The position numbers and the translations under genes are program-made. A DNA stretch of 64,000 nt, taken from positions 41,936,688 to 42,000,687 of the forward strand of contig OX392535.1 in NCBI GenBank assembly GCA_947623455.1. Direction: 5' to 3'. Below are positions 1 to 11,290 of the stretch, one piece after another; position 1 is the stretch's first letter, and the number at the start of each line of letters is the position of its first letter. Below the pieces are notes generated by a model, which made no database searches, was not told where the DNA came from, and was given only the letters and a program-made list of their open reading frames with translations. The DNA comes from Mimachlamys varia. Its lineage: Eukaryota; Mollusca; Bivalvia; Pectinida; Pectinidae.

Positions 1-330
1 AGTGTTCATTACAATTGGACAGAAACTGATATTGACAAATACGTGAAAATTTAAATATTGTGTTGTACTGTTAATGGGGACGTTATGGACACATTTACGT
101 AAAATAGCTGCATATTGTACCTAAATGTACGATACAGCGCTAGCTTAGCCATTAGCTAGGGACGAGGCATAAAACATATTTATTGTGTGATTCAGCGATC
201 GGAAATCCTCAAGGGGCGTATGCATATTTGATTGGTTGTGTTGATTTCACGATATGCATGTGTTTATGGTTTACAGGTAAATAGAACTTCATACATAAAA
301 CACGGTTGGATTCACGAGTTGGCATGACAC
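1..330. other. AT-rich sequence, nothing recognised
   Basis: No recognisable gene, RNA or repeat is visible here. The stretch leads directly into a short tandem repeat. Confidence 0.5.
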
Positions 331-434
331 TTTTAAAACATTAAACTGTGGTTCGTTTAAAACATTAAACTGTGGTTCGTTTAAAACATTAAACTGTGGT
401 TCGTTTAAAACATTAAACTGTGGTTCGTTTGAAT
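331..434. repeat. 24-bp tandem repeat, about 4 copies
   Basis: Four nearly identical tandem copies of a 24-bp unit containing AAACATTAAACTGTGGTTCG lie head to tail. The last copy decays into 'gtttgaata'. The near identity suggests recent slippage or unequal exchange. No open frame or known element is associated with it. Confidence 0.9.
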
Positions 435-1345
435 AATGTCAGGGAAGATAAACAAGTAAGGCTAATGAAATATTCAGATAATTATTTTAAAGTAGGAAGC
501 GTGAGAGTGATGGAATTGATTTTTAATTGCGTTACATACCTTTCTCCGATAAACTGTTGGGTGTTGGTTTGAACAGTAAACTGCATGAAAGGCATACTGT
601 AAAATAACACCTGCATGGACCCAGGATAACAAAGCAACCTTAGAGTTGCTAGAATCGGTTAATTCATTCACAAAACAAATATATCATGAAAAGTCAAATA
701 CTTATTTTGCAAGAAACGCATACTGTAAGAGATGATCTAGCCCCTAGATAATGGTCTTTTAAATTCCTGTTCAGGACATACATTGATTATGATTACTTTG
801 GGATACTCAAATTTTAACACAAAAATCGATTCTTATAGACTTGATGATTTAGATCTCTTGCAATACTTGCTGCAAAACTAATATACAGTAACTGTATTTA
901 ATGCAATCATAAATTAGAGGATTGTTTTTACCGCGAAAATCGCTCAAATATGATAACAGCTAAAATATGAACGTTTTCAGTATACAATGTATAAAGAGTC
1001 AAATCACGCCGTGCATTCATGAAACCATTCTCAAGTTCAATTTTAGAACTTTTGTTTGCTCAATCCGAATTTTCCTTTACTAATGTTGCATGAATACTTT
1101 TCCGTTGGTAAGTTATTATGTAAGATTGTCTGTCCCCGAGAACCATTGGAGCGAATCGTGTCACGTAATTAGAGTGAATTATCATGGAATTGAAACTGTA
1201 TCAGTCTAGAATGCATTGTAGGATTCCTGAATACGGACCCAAGCCTACAATTCCAGGTATTACGTTTTGACCAAAACTGTATTTCTTTGGTCTATTGAAA
1301 ATAAGTCACTACTTTAAACTCTTCTACATCAGCTTCTCCTGTTTT
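435..1345. other. AT-rich single-copy sequence, no gene seen
   Basis: No convincing frame, RNA gene or repeat is visible. Around 930-945 there is 'ttaccgcgaaaatcgc', loosely like the ends of the fold-back element at 46.5-46.75 kb, but too short to call. Confidence 0.4.
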
Positions 1346-1349
1346 TGCA

Positions 1350-1795
1350 TATCGCAACGTTTGCTCTGAATGTCGAGATTTTCGTGACAGATGCCAGCTG
1401 CTGACGAACAAACTTGCAGCTCAGGGAATCGAGAGATACAGGTTGATGAAGACAAATAATAAGGCTTATGGTCGCCATCTTGGTAACATTGAAAACCTTT
1501 TGAGATCCCTGTATGATATGAAGTTGGACGTTTTCGAATATGCTCATTAGTATGCCTCAGTTTTCAGTTTAAGACCATGACATTTACTTGGATCTGATGT
1601 ACATGGTTGGTGTCGTCGATGAAGCAGAAGATGCTTACCGTTCGTTCGGAACACATGGTCTTATTGTCTTGTATTTTTGCAAGATTCTCCATGCAAATCT
1701 TACATTTGTTCATAATTTCCCTCAAGTTTGATCGGTTTTGAGTTCGGAGTATGGTTTGTTAACGCTTTGGCATTCTCTGATTTCTTTATACTACT
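1350..1795 (+). mobile_element. Decayed RT-retroelement fragment: C-terminus plus 3' tail
   Basis: A 5'-truncated copy of the window's dominant dispersed family. The first part reads, in a decayed plus-strand frame, as the end of an RT polyprotein: LLTNKL near 1394-1411, a YGRHL block near 1459-1475, then MKLDVFEYAH followed by TAG at about 1548. The shared non-coding tail follows, including 'ggtgtcgtcgatgaagcaga' near 1610 and 'gctttggcattctctga' near 1763. Other copies at 34.4, 49.9, 54.8 and 57.2 kb show the same order of blocks. The copy is not functional: it lacks the RT catalytic region. Assignment to a Penelope-like or related non-LTR lineage is inference from the motifs. Confidence 0.8.
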
Positions 1796-3163
1796 GTCCA
1801 AAGTTCAAGAAGAACTCCAAATTTACTGTGTGATATACTGAGGTGCGGCCCCTTGAAGATGGTAATTAATTCAGCGGCTCCAACGGCAATCGACACCGCC
1901 GTAAACAGATGACTAGTTGACCTGAATCTTCAAACAAACAGTTGATAATAATAACAATTTATTTGGTTTAAGGCTTGGTAATAAGTTGTCCTTAATTACC
2001 AGTAATTTTAAACGAAACAGCCATAGGCCTATTTCGACGGTTGATCAACGCTTGTACTATCGTAGGAAACCATATCCATTCCCACAAAATCGAATTACAT
2101 ATTGCAACCACTTGCTCTAGACATTTAAGAAAACACAATAATTCAATTCCCGACATTTTCATGTTTTTCAATATTCAATGCACTCAAAGGCATTATCAAA
2201 ACTATTTTTCATCTAAGTTTGTACAAACTCAACTCGTTTTCTTATAATTATCTTTACAATCATTACACAAAATTATATTTCACTTTGTCAATTTCTCTTC
2301 CGTCTTAACTTTTGCTCTTGAAACAGACGCATGTAAAGAGATCCCAAGGCGAAATGGAATTGTGCGTACTGCATTTCGTGGCATGCGATGTACACAACAT
2401 TCAACCAACTTGACAGATGATAAAAAAAGCAAAATATATAATTCAGTTACCGCCACAAAACGGTATCAAATTCAATCTTATTCCTAAATCGATTTGTCGT
2501 CTTTCCTTTGTCAGTTTCTAACTTCTCTCAGTCTTTAGTTTCATGATATTTTCAGTTTCCTGACAACGTCTTCGCTTATATTATATATTGAATTTCTCTA
2601 TTTACATGTTATTCCCTCATGTATTTGTGCAATATATTTCCTGTGTATCTTGGATTCTTGTCATGTTTTGTTACACTTTGTATCTGTTGAGTTTTATATC
2701 GTCGACTAATTGTATTGTCGTGTATTTCGTCATCGATTTTTGTGTAGGTTCTGCATTTGTTTCGTGTATCTGTCTTGCTTCACATAACCCATAGCAACAC
2801 TTTCTGTGAAGTTATCGTTGAAAAATGAAGCTGTAATGCAATTTTCAGTATTTGTCAATTGTGTTTTGTCACGGTAAAGCGACAGTATAAAAGACGTTAA
2901 GATCATATTTAATGCAACACTGTTACATTTTTTTATACATACAGATAAAATCAACGTATGACTGAGCATGCCGGTACAGACTAGGCTGCTGCATGATGGT
3001 AAAAAAAAAGACTACGGAAGCCCCCTCCCCTTTCCCCTCCCCCTCTCCGCTAGATCCAAAGTTTTCTTGTGTCTTCTACTAATCGGGTATAGATGAAACA
3101 GCATTTGACCTGCTGTTCCCATTGTAATGTGCTGTTTCAGGGGGTGTAGTTGTAGTTATCCGA
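1796..3163. other. AT-rich single-copy sequence; polypyrimidine run near 3020-3055
   Basis: No gene or known repeat is recognised. Short open frames here are T-rich and low in complexity, as expected by chance. A strongly strand-asymmetric C/T run (about 3019-3051) lies just upstream of the 41-bp array. Confidence 0.4.
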
Positions 3164-4444
3164 CCTCATATGACCCTGGCTATTGTGTCTCACAGGGTTC
3201 CTGTCCTCACATGACCCTGGCTATTGTGTCTCACTGGGTTCCTGTCCTCATATGACCCTGGCTGTTGTGTCTCACTGGGTTCCTGTCCTCTTATGACCCT
3301 GGTAATTGTGTCTCACTGGGTTCCTGTCCTCATATGACCCTGGCTATTGTGTCTCACTGGGTTCCTGTCCTCATATGACCCTGGCTATTTTGTCTCACTG
3401 GGTTCCTGTCCTCATATGACCCTAGCTATTGTGTCTCACTGGGTTCCTGTCCTCTTATGACCCTGGCTATTGTGTCTCACTGGGTTCCTGTCCTCTTATG
3501 ACCCTGGCTATTGTGTTGTGTCTCACTGGGTTCCTATTTCTACTTGAAATATTTGTCCTCGTATGCCTCTGTTTGTTGTGTCTCCCTACATGCCCGTCCT
3601 CATATGATCCTGACTGTTGTGTCTCCCTAGCTACCCCACCTTATATGACCTTGGATGTTGTATCTACCTAAGTACCCGTCATTATATGGCCCTGGTTGTT
3701 GTGTCTTCCTAGTTACCCGTCATTATATGACCCTGGTTATTGTGTCTTCATAAGTACCCGTCATTATATGGCACTGGTTGTTGCGTTTTCCTAGTTATCC
3801 GTCATTATATTGCCTGGTTGTTGTGTCTTCCTAGTTACCCGTCATTATATGACCCTGGTTATTGTGTCTTCATAAGTACCCGTCATTATATGGCACTGGT
3901 TGTTGCGTTTTCCTAGTTATCCGTCATTATATTGCCTGGTTGTTGTGTCTTCCTAGTTACCCGTCATTATATGACCTTGGTTGTTGTGTCGTCCTAGTTA
4001 CCCGTCATTATATGACCCTGGTTATTGTGTCTTTCTAATTACCCATCATTTTATGGCCTGGTTGTTGTGTCTTCCTAGTTACCCGTCATTATATGACCTT
4101 GGTTGTTGTGTCTTCCTAGTTACCCGTCATTATATGACCCTGGTTATTGTGTCTTCATAAGTACCCGTCATTATATGGCACTGGTTGTTGCGTTTTCCTT
4201 GTTATCCGTCATTATATGGCCTGGTTGTTGTGTATTCCTAGTTACCCGTCATTATATGACCTTGGTTGTTGCGTTTTCCTTGTTATCCGTCATTATATGG
4301 CCTGGTTGTTGTTTTTTCCTAAGTACCCGTCATTATATGGCCCTGGTTGTTGTGTCTTCCTAGTTACCCGTCATTATATGGCCTGGTTGTTGTTTTTTCC
4401 TAAGTACCCGTCATTTTATAGCCTGGTTGTTGTGTCTTCCTAGT
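3164..4444. repeat. 41-bp minisatellite array with two subfamilies
   Basis: About 30 tandem copies of a roughly 41-bp unit centred on 'atgaccctggctattgtgtc'. From 3164 to about 3540 the units carry 'cactgggttcctgtcctcat'. From about 3590 to 4444 a diverged subfamily carries 'cctagttacccgtcattat'. In the second block a three-unit higher-order segment recurs with 'cataagtacccg' at about 3749, 3871 and 4156. The open frames (3429-3671, 4103-4443) are read-through of the repeat and not genes. The core resembles the 'atgaccctggctgttgatag' tail of SINE-like elements in this window, for example at 39.1 kb. Confidence 0.92.
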
Positions 4445-4775
4445 AAAAAAAATGACGTCGCCGTTTAAAACGTTGCTTTTGATTGGCTGATGCAGCAGCG
4501 TATTAATTTGTAAGAAAAAAGAGTACATCAATAAAGTGAATTTTTGCAGATTATAGATTAAATTATAAGGATTAAATTGAATTCATTTTTTATGTGATGG
4601 GGCTATAACACAAAAACCGGAGTGTACTCTCATCATAAACCGCTAAGCAGTTTATTTAGAGTACACTCCGGTTTTTTGTGTTATACCGCCATAACATAAA
4701 AAAATAGATTTAAGTTAATCCTTAAATATTTAGTTTAGATCTCTCATTTTGAAAACAGCGACGTACCAATGAGAA
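4445..4775. mobile_element. Fold-back (MITE-like) element with long inverted repeats
   Basis: The two halves are inverted copies. 'tataacacaaaaaccggagt' (about 4603) pairs with 'actccggttttttgtgttat' (about 4664), and the similarity extends outward through 'aaggattaa' / 'ttaatcctta' to 'acgtcgccgttt' (about 4453) and 'aaaacagcgacgt' (about 4752). The central spacer is about 30 bp. There is no coding capacity, so this is a non-autonomous, hairpin-forming element. The left end touches the last unit of the 41-bp array. No clear target duplication was found. Confidence 0.8.
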
Positions 4776-4792
4776 AACCCACGTTGTCGGAT

Positions 4793-4893
4793 ATATAATC
4801 CCATATATTACATTGCGCATGCCCAATCTGGAAATCGAACCCCGGTCGTCTTGGTAGAAAGCCAGTGCAATATCCACTGTGCCATCCGATCAC
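4793..4893 (-). mobile_element. tRNA-derived SINE head, reverse orientation
   Basis: Read on the minus strand this has a polymerase III A-box-like 'tggcacagtgg' and a B-box-like 'ggttcgatttc' at tRNA-like spacing. It lacks a convincing acceptor-stem pairing, so a SINE head or tRNA pseudogene is more likely than a functional tRNA. Confidence 0.55.
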
Positions 4894-6374
4894 ATTTCTA
4901 CAGTCTTAAGCTTTGTTGTCTTATAGTAATTGTTGAACTTAAGATCTGACATATCCAATGTGAAATGTGAATTAGAAAAGAATCGATTAATGGATTTACA
5001 CTGCACAATATATTTGTAAGTCGTCTGTTGGTTTTTGTTTTCATAAAAGCTTCAGTTTATTTTCATTTGTTTAACAACAGAGTACTTTTGACCTGTCAGA
5101 AGTAGAATGTAAATTAATATATTACAACAGAATTGATTAATTGATTGACACTGAAATAGATTTCAATGGCAGATAACGTGACGTTGTATTATGTGTATGT
5201 CGTGTTGAAACTGATTACCTCTTCATGTTTTCAACTTTGGCAGGTTTGAGAGAATGTGTTTAATTTCTTATCGCGTTTATTTCACAAACATTCTCACTCA
5301 CTGATACAAATGAAATCAATTTCGTGTGGAGCGTGCATACATACATGAATAAACGGTAAAGGTGAAAGTGATTGTTTTTTGAAATTCAAATGTAATCATC
5401 GAATAACTGCCATAAAAGTACTAGCATGACATCGTGTTCACATATCCTCAACAAAACCCAAGTATTCAAAAGGCAACTAACCTATTCCGGTAAATATCAT
5501 TAAGCTTAATGCAAAATAAAAAAGGCTCAGAACAAGAATTGAAGCTTGTTTGGATTTGGCTAAGTTTATGACTTAAATAATGCTCTACTTCATGTGGTAC
5601 TGATATCTCAATATGTCAATAGTACACTTGGGAGGCGTAAAATGTCGCCGATATGGTCGATAATTCATCACATAAAAGTCAAGAATAACTTAGAATTGGT
5701 GAATAATTCTGTTTATGCATTGTGATCACTTTGATCAGTTCAGCGATTTCGCACTGAACGAACCATAGTTGTTTCACACGTTCGTGACGTCATTGCAATA
5801 ACCATGGTCATTGGACGACGAGGTTCACTGATGAAATTCCGTGTCATTGATTGTTTGCATTTTTATGCAATAGGTACACGTGTATGCCAACCGGACAAAA
5901 GCTAATTCAATGAATATCGTTTTTTCTTTGTCCAGTTGATATTCATTTACATTACATGTACATGCATTTCAATATTTATATTTACCATGTTTTAATATGT
6001 TTATCTCATTAAAAGTAATCAATTACACTTGTCATGTTTCGGCATTGAGCTCAAATAATATGTATCTATCGGGTATGCTTTATCAATGAATTGAGAGGTC
6101 TTCGCCTTGGGATTATCAGTGGGATTCAACGTAAAAAGTATGACGCCATAGTAATTATGACGTCAACAATGTATGACATTCATAAAATTGGTGGGGTTAT
6201 ATAGTGACAAAGTCATATTTAAACAAAAGTTTCATTGTGTAGTTCAGACATGGCAACATGGATGTCAATCCATTCACAATATTTTAACAACAAACTGAAA
6301 TACAATGATATAGAACGGCACCTAAGTCACCTTCCACAACCCTGTCTGCAGCATCAGGCTGATTGTATTTCGGG
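4894..6374. other. AT-rich single-copy sequence, no gene seen
   Basis: No gene or repeat is recognised. It contains two exact cAMP-response-element palindromes, TGACGTCA, at 5785-5792 and 6158-6165, but no accompanying promoter structure that I can defend. Confidence 0.4.
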
Positions 6375-6846
6375 TTTATCTATGGTGGCTGATTTCTGCC
6401 ATCTCGCCTTTTCGCCTTTTCGCGTAATTTTTTACGCGAAAACCCGCCGAACGATAATTACCTTGTAAAAATTAAACAAGGCGAAAACCCGCCGAACGGC
6501 GGGTTTTCGTGTAAATTTTATAAGGCGACAACCCGCCGTTCGGCGGGTTTTCTCGTAGTGAAGAAGGCGAAAACCCGCCGTTTGGCGGGTTTTTGCGTAA
6601 ATTTTAGAATATTTTAAGCTACACGAAAAGACGAAAAGGCGAGAAAAATAACACGAAAAGGCGAGATTTTTTCAAGAACAAACGGCGCCTTTTCGTGTTC
6701 ATTTTCTCGCCTTTTCGTGTTCATTTTCTCGCCTTTTCGTGTTCATTTTCTCGCCTTTTCGCCTTTTCGCGTAAAATTTACAAGGCGAAAACCCGCCGAA
6801 ATTACGCGAAAAGGCGAGATGGCAGAAATCAGCCACCATATTTATC
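6375..6846. mobile_element. Terminal-inverted-repeat element with 6-bp target duplication and GC-rich palindromes
   Basis: A 460-bp element (6381-6840) begins 'tatggtggctgatttctgcc' and ends with its inverse complement 'ggcagaaatcagccaccata'. The inverted ends continue inward through 'atctcgccttttcgcg'. It is flanked on both sides by TTTATC (6375-6380 and 6841-6846), a perfect 6-bp target duplication. Inside are several GC-rich hairpins built on 'acccgccgaacggcgggt' (about 6487, 6530, 6572) and three tandem 22-bp copies of a 'ttcattttctcgccttttcg' unit (about 6697-6760). There is no transposase. The short open frames at 6695-6998 are read-through of the element. Confidence 0.88.
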
Positions 6847-7834
6847 TTATGTTGTTAAACATTCTATTTACAAATAAGGTCATTCGTATATTATTGGGAA
6901 TAACCGGACACATGTTGAAATACGCAAGTAGTGTGATGATTAATCTTAAATATCTGCTGCTTCTCTTCTTTCATGTAAATTATATGGAAGATAAATAATA
7001 ATAATAAATAATTATACAATCGTATTGTTTAATGATACCTTGGTACGGATATGGGACCCTAATACTCCAGACCAGAAATATCTAGTTCATACCTCATTCA
7101 GCCTATTCGAATTCCCCTATTTTGTGTCACCTTAACGATCATACGTACAACATAAAATCGCATCCAAATCTGCTCCGGTAGAGACTAAGAGGTACAATGT
7201 ACTCTTAAGTTCATCATAAAGACGCATGCCTTCGCATTAAATCCCCAGGTTTATAATTAATTGATGCATGTTTGGTTTTATAAACAATATATTTAACAGT
7301 GTAGTACCTCAGCGTGTGATCATTACTGTGCACTTACTGTTCAACCAAAACACAAAACGTGTAAAGGCTTCCGCCGCGCTGTTTAGGATTACCTTTGGAA
7401 TGAAAGCACGCAATTTCTATATTCCATCTATTTGAAAATATGCAAGAAACAAATATTTTTTCACAAGAATAAGACAAACTGTACAAGCTGAATTTCTCAA
7501 AAGTGAAAATAACTCTTTTTTGGATTCTAAGATAAAAAGACAATGTGAAATTCGCTGAGAACGTTTAACACCATCAATTAAAGGACTTTAATGAAATTTC
7601 GCTGATGTTTTTTCCAGGGAAATTTATTGCTTTTACTCTGACAAGCATGTGTAAATGTAGCTTAAAGAAAAAGTTTCAAAATGCAGCCATGAAATGGCAG
7701 ACACAAACAACATTAAGCGGTGATTATGACTGCGGACGTCACAAAAGGGCCCAAAACGAACCACATGATCTCAAACGATGCTTAAAGAACTCACTCTGAT
7801 GTTCATTAAAGCATATTGCATCAACATGAAGAAC
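6847..7834. other. AT-rich single-copy sequence, no gene seen
   Basis: No recognisable gene or repeat. An AT microsatellite-like stretch lies near 6995-7012. Confidence 0.4.
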
Positions 7835-7975
7835 GAAATTCAAAAAAGGCCCAAAATGAAAAGACCAGTTGTTTAAAAGGGTAAGCGTCTTCTGTTTCAT
7901 CGACGACACCCGTCTTGTAAAACTAGGTAACGTCCAAGTACATGTCACGTCCTCAAAGTGAGATCTGAGGTATTT
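7835..7975 (-). mobile_element. Short RT-family 3' tail fragment
   Basis: The minus strand carries the family tail: the complement of 'gcgtcttctgtttcatcgac' (about 7887-7906) and of 'cctcaaagtgag' (about 7952). The RT coding part is absent, so only the 3' tail remains. Confidence 0.7.
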
Positions 7976-10835
7976 TAAGTTAAGGTTTCACTTGCTAGTT
8001 AACCAGGGTAATGGGGTCGCTAATGGCGCACATTGCTTTGTTGCTTTCAGATCGGTTATCATAATGCGATAATCTGCTCGTATCTATTTTTAACATAATG
8101 ATATCATATAAGTCCCCAGTATCTTCAAATCGTAAACAACATACTAAAGAAAGTTGCTATTTAAACAAAAATGTATGTGCTCGGACACGTGGCACAATTT
8201 CCGTATACTTGTGGTACCTTGCATGTTTTTCTCATAAAAAAAGCTCAGAATTTGATCGGTCAGATACCGATGAACGTATGTTTGCACATGTATTGTATGT
8301 CTAGAACCACCTATGCCTTTTCGATTTTTCGTGTGTTACAGTAACAAAGAATCATTTACGTAGTTACAAGTCTAGTTCTGACAAACTGAAATTTCCCTGA
8401 TGGTTTCGTCATAAAATTTAAAGGCATAAATATTTAAAGGAAACTATATATAAATGTACAAAATGTATAAAAAAATACCGCTTCGTTATATCATTTGTAC
8501 GGATGTTTAGTACTATATGAGATAATTTAAGCTACTTGCCTATACATCCTTAAATCAGCGGGGACACAGCTTAACGTCAGCTTTCTGTGATTAGTGAGAA
8601 AATCTTGGATGATTTCCAATTCACACCCTGATTTTTTTCAGCTTGAAAGATCTGCCATTCGCGGCAATGCCATGCAATCTTTGTCGAAGCATGCTACCGC
8701 ATATATAATACTTGTCTTGCGGAATAACATGAACCCTTGGATCATCTTAAAAGTGTACGCCCCGACAGAGGTTACCAGTACTTTTACCGATTTGTAGAGT
8801 TAACGACGTTCAATGGGAGCCCAACTCATGCCGCTCTATAAATTTGATGGAATTATGTTGGTCTGATGAGACTTTTTTGAACACAAATTATACAGGACAA
8901 AATTAGGAGCGTTTAACCTCGTTCGGAAGCGGAAACCGCATACACACGTGTATATATGCACGGGATAATGATGGACAACCAAGACTCCCGCTATCGACAC
9001 TGACAAACGTCCAAGAATAATCTGATTTGGACAGAGACAGATTTCATGAAGAAGTCTTCTCAGCGACGTGGACCAGACGTCCTGTACGGCATTGCGTCGG
9101 GTCGTATTTCCGGGAGGGCTGGTGATGGGTGTGACTTGTATCTATATATATATGTTGTTTATTTCATATCAGTGACAGGCAGCGGGACTGTATTGGACCA
9201 GTTGTTGATTTCTAATAGTTTTCTGCGAATTTTCTTTGATTGAAAACATGGAAATAAATATCTCAGACAGAAATTGACCAGATAAGATTTCGGAGAGATC
9301 GTTTCAATCTGTCTTCCTCGGTGAGGCAATAGTGAATATATATCAATCAAAAAATAAAATAGGGAACCTTTACAGCATCGAGTTTCATTTAGAAGGCAGT
9401 TCGGTATTGCAATGTTAAAATTGTAGCTAGAGACTACAGTGCTACCATTTCAAACATATGCATATTTCACCTTTTTTACTGAATTAATTGCAATGTTCAC
9501 ATTCCCCTACATCAACACAATAATTTCATCAATTACAAAAACTACTTAATTCTTCATCGCTTAAATGAAAATAATAATCAAACCTAAAAACATAACCGAA
9601 TCTTAGGTGTGTATGAATTAGCTGCGTAGCGTAGTGAAGCTTTAAATACCTTTGCAGACATGAAATACGTTTTAAGACAGATGATAGTTCTCTTTTATCC
9701 ATATAAAACTATGAAACTTTGACAAATATTCATATATACTATATGATATGGATCTAATCTATATTCCCCTTCTTCATTGTCCGTCTTTTTAGAAATAAAT
9801 GTCTCCGTACTATGATATGCAAAGATTGCAAACCCCATTTCAGACGATCGACATTTCATCTAGCCAACTATAGTTTGCAATAATCCGTTGCCTATACATC
9901 AAAGTTATGGCCGACAGAGATGCTCTAGCTCAACACTAGATACTGAAACCATCCCCTTCTTCCCTTCATCGTATGAAATGTATGGAACAGTGTAGTTTGC
10001 TCTGACGAGACGATGTAAGACCGATATCATTGGAATTGTGTAACGGCGCGACGGTATTGAATAAAAAAGGTTTTAACACGTTTAACGGCAAATCATTTCC
10101 TTTCTTCAAAAGTCATCTAAAGTTTCCTTTTTTTCTCAATTGTTTTTCTTCTTTCAAAAATTGCGCTGCAATATACCATGCGTGTCTATACATAGTTTTA
10201 TATTCAAATAGGACGTATTAACTGCAAGTTTCATAATTGTGCATGGCAAACCAAACAAAACAAAAAAACGAGAAAAAAACCCACCCAAAACCGGATTAAC
10301 AAATATGAATTATTATTATATTCGTGAAGCTGAAAATGCTTTCAAATTATCGGTAACAGTTATTATTCGTGAAGATATTTTTAACGGGAAGCGAGGCAGT
10401 CATGTTTCGGTAATGATGCCATTTCAGTACATATCTTTAACCATTAATAGTGAAACGTATTGATAACAGTTTTATTAGCTAATGGAAACAGTCACTGCTA
10501 CAGTAAAGCACGCAGGTGAATGGAAAACATATGTTAGTCTTTCAAAACGACAAAAATATACGTTTTTGATTTCACAACAGGCCCAAAAAACCTCTGAATA
10601 AGAAGATAACGACTGATGTCTTTGTAATTATTAGTAACGCCCTCTGACGGAGAAATTGCGAAACAAGAAGAGAAAAACAGGTCTAAGACATTACAGTATT
10701 ATTTAGTATGATGTAATATTTCTTCTCGAACTTCGGAGTACACTGCACTCAGGTGTACGCCAAGCGCAGACAATGTAAACACCATACTGAAGCCTTTACT
10801 GCGAATGGCGACTTGCTGCAATAGCTGGTTTACTC
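7976..10835. other. AT-rich single-copy sequence, no gene seen
   Basis: Nearly 3 kb with no feature I can support. The few open frames (8098-8304, 8594-8797, 9046-9243, 10030-10221, 10239-10463) are short, have no recognisable motifs and show no splice or codon pattern that distinguishes them from chance. Confidence 0.4.
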
Positions 10836-11012
10836 TAATAGGCCTTACCCAAAATTGCTGTTATTTCCCCTTGATAGGTCAAAATAGTGGATGCAAGATG
10901 GACTTCTGGGAAGTGTTTTAATGAAGATTTGGCACCAAGTGACAATCAGATAACGTCATTCCCATTATGACGTCATAATTACATGGCGCAAATTCATTTC
11001 AGAAACACTTCT
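10836..11012 (+). mobile_element. Truncated copy of a 'taggcct'-ended inverted-repeat element
   Basis: It matches the inverse complement of the element at 44552-44764: shared blocks include 'ttccccttgatagg' (about 10866), 'gatttggc.cca.gtgacaat' (about 10926) and 'attacatggcgcaaat' (about 10978). The left terminus 'aataggcctta' is present and the right inverted terminus is missing. It contains an exact TGACGTCA at 10968-10975. Confidence 0.7.
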
Positions 11013-11290
11013 CTATGTAGCCATGATATTTTAAACGAAATTATTGTTTGAATATTTTGTTTAACACTTCTTATAAAAAAGTACTAACACAAAGAATTTT
11101 TTTTATTGTGATCGACACGGTTTTGCTTCCAACAAACACTATCTATGTTAGGAAAAGATAGAAATTTTACCTTTTGCACTAATTATATCTATATAGGTTT
11201 CGGTAAATTATCTGTGTCTCAAATCATTCATAATAGCGTGAGGCAAGAAGTATCCATAATAAGCCACGCTGATCTGCATAACCGTGAACC
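11013..11290. other. Left flank of the 22-bp array
   Basis: Single-copy AT-rich sequence whose last 40 bases or so (from about 11250, 'gtatccataataagccacgc') are repeated twice more inside the array. Confidence 0.6.

Noticed and set aside
4793..4893. Functional tRNA gene
   Set aside because: A- and B-box-like motifs are present but stem pairing is poor. A SINE head explains it better.
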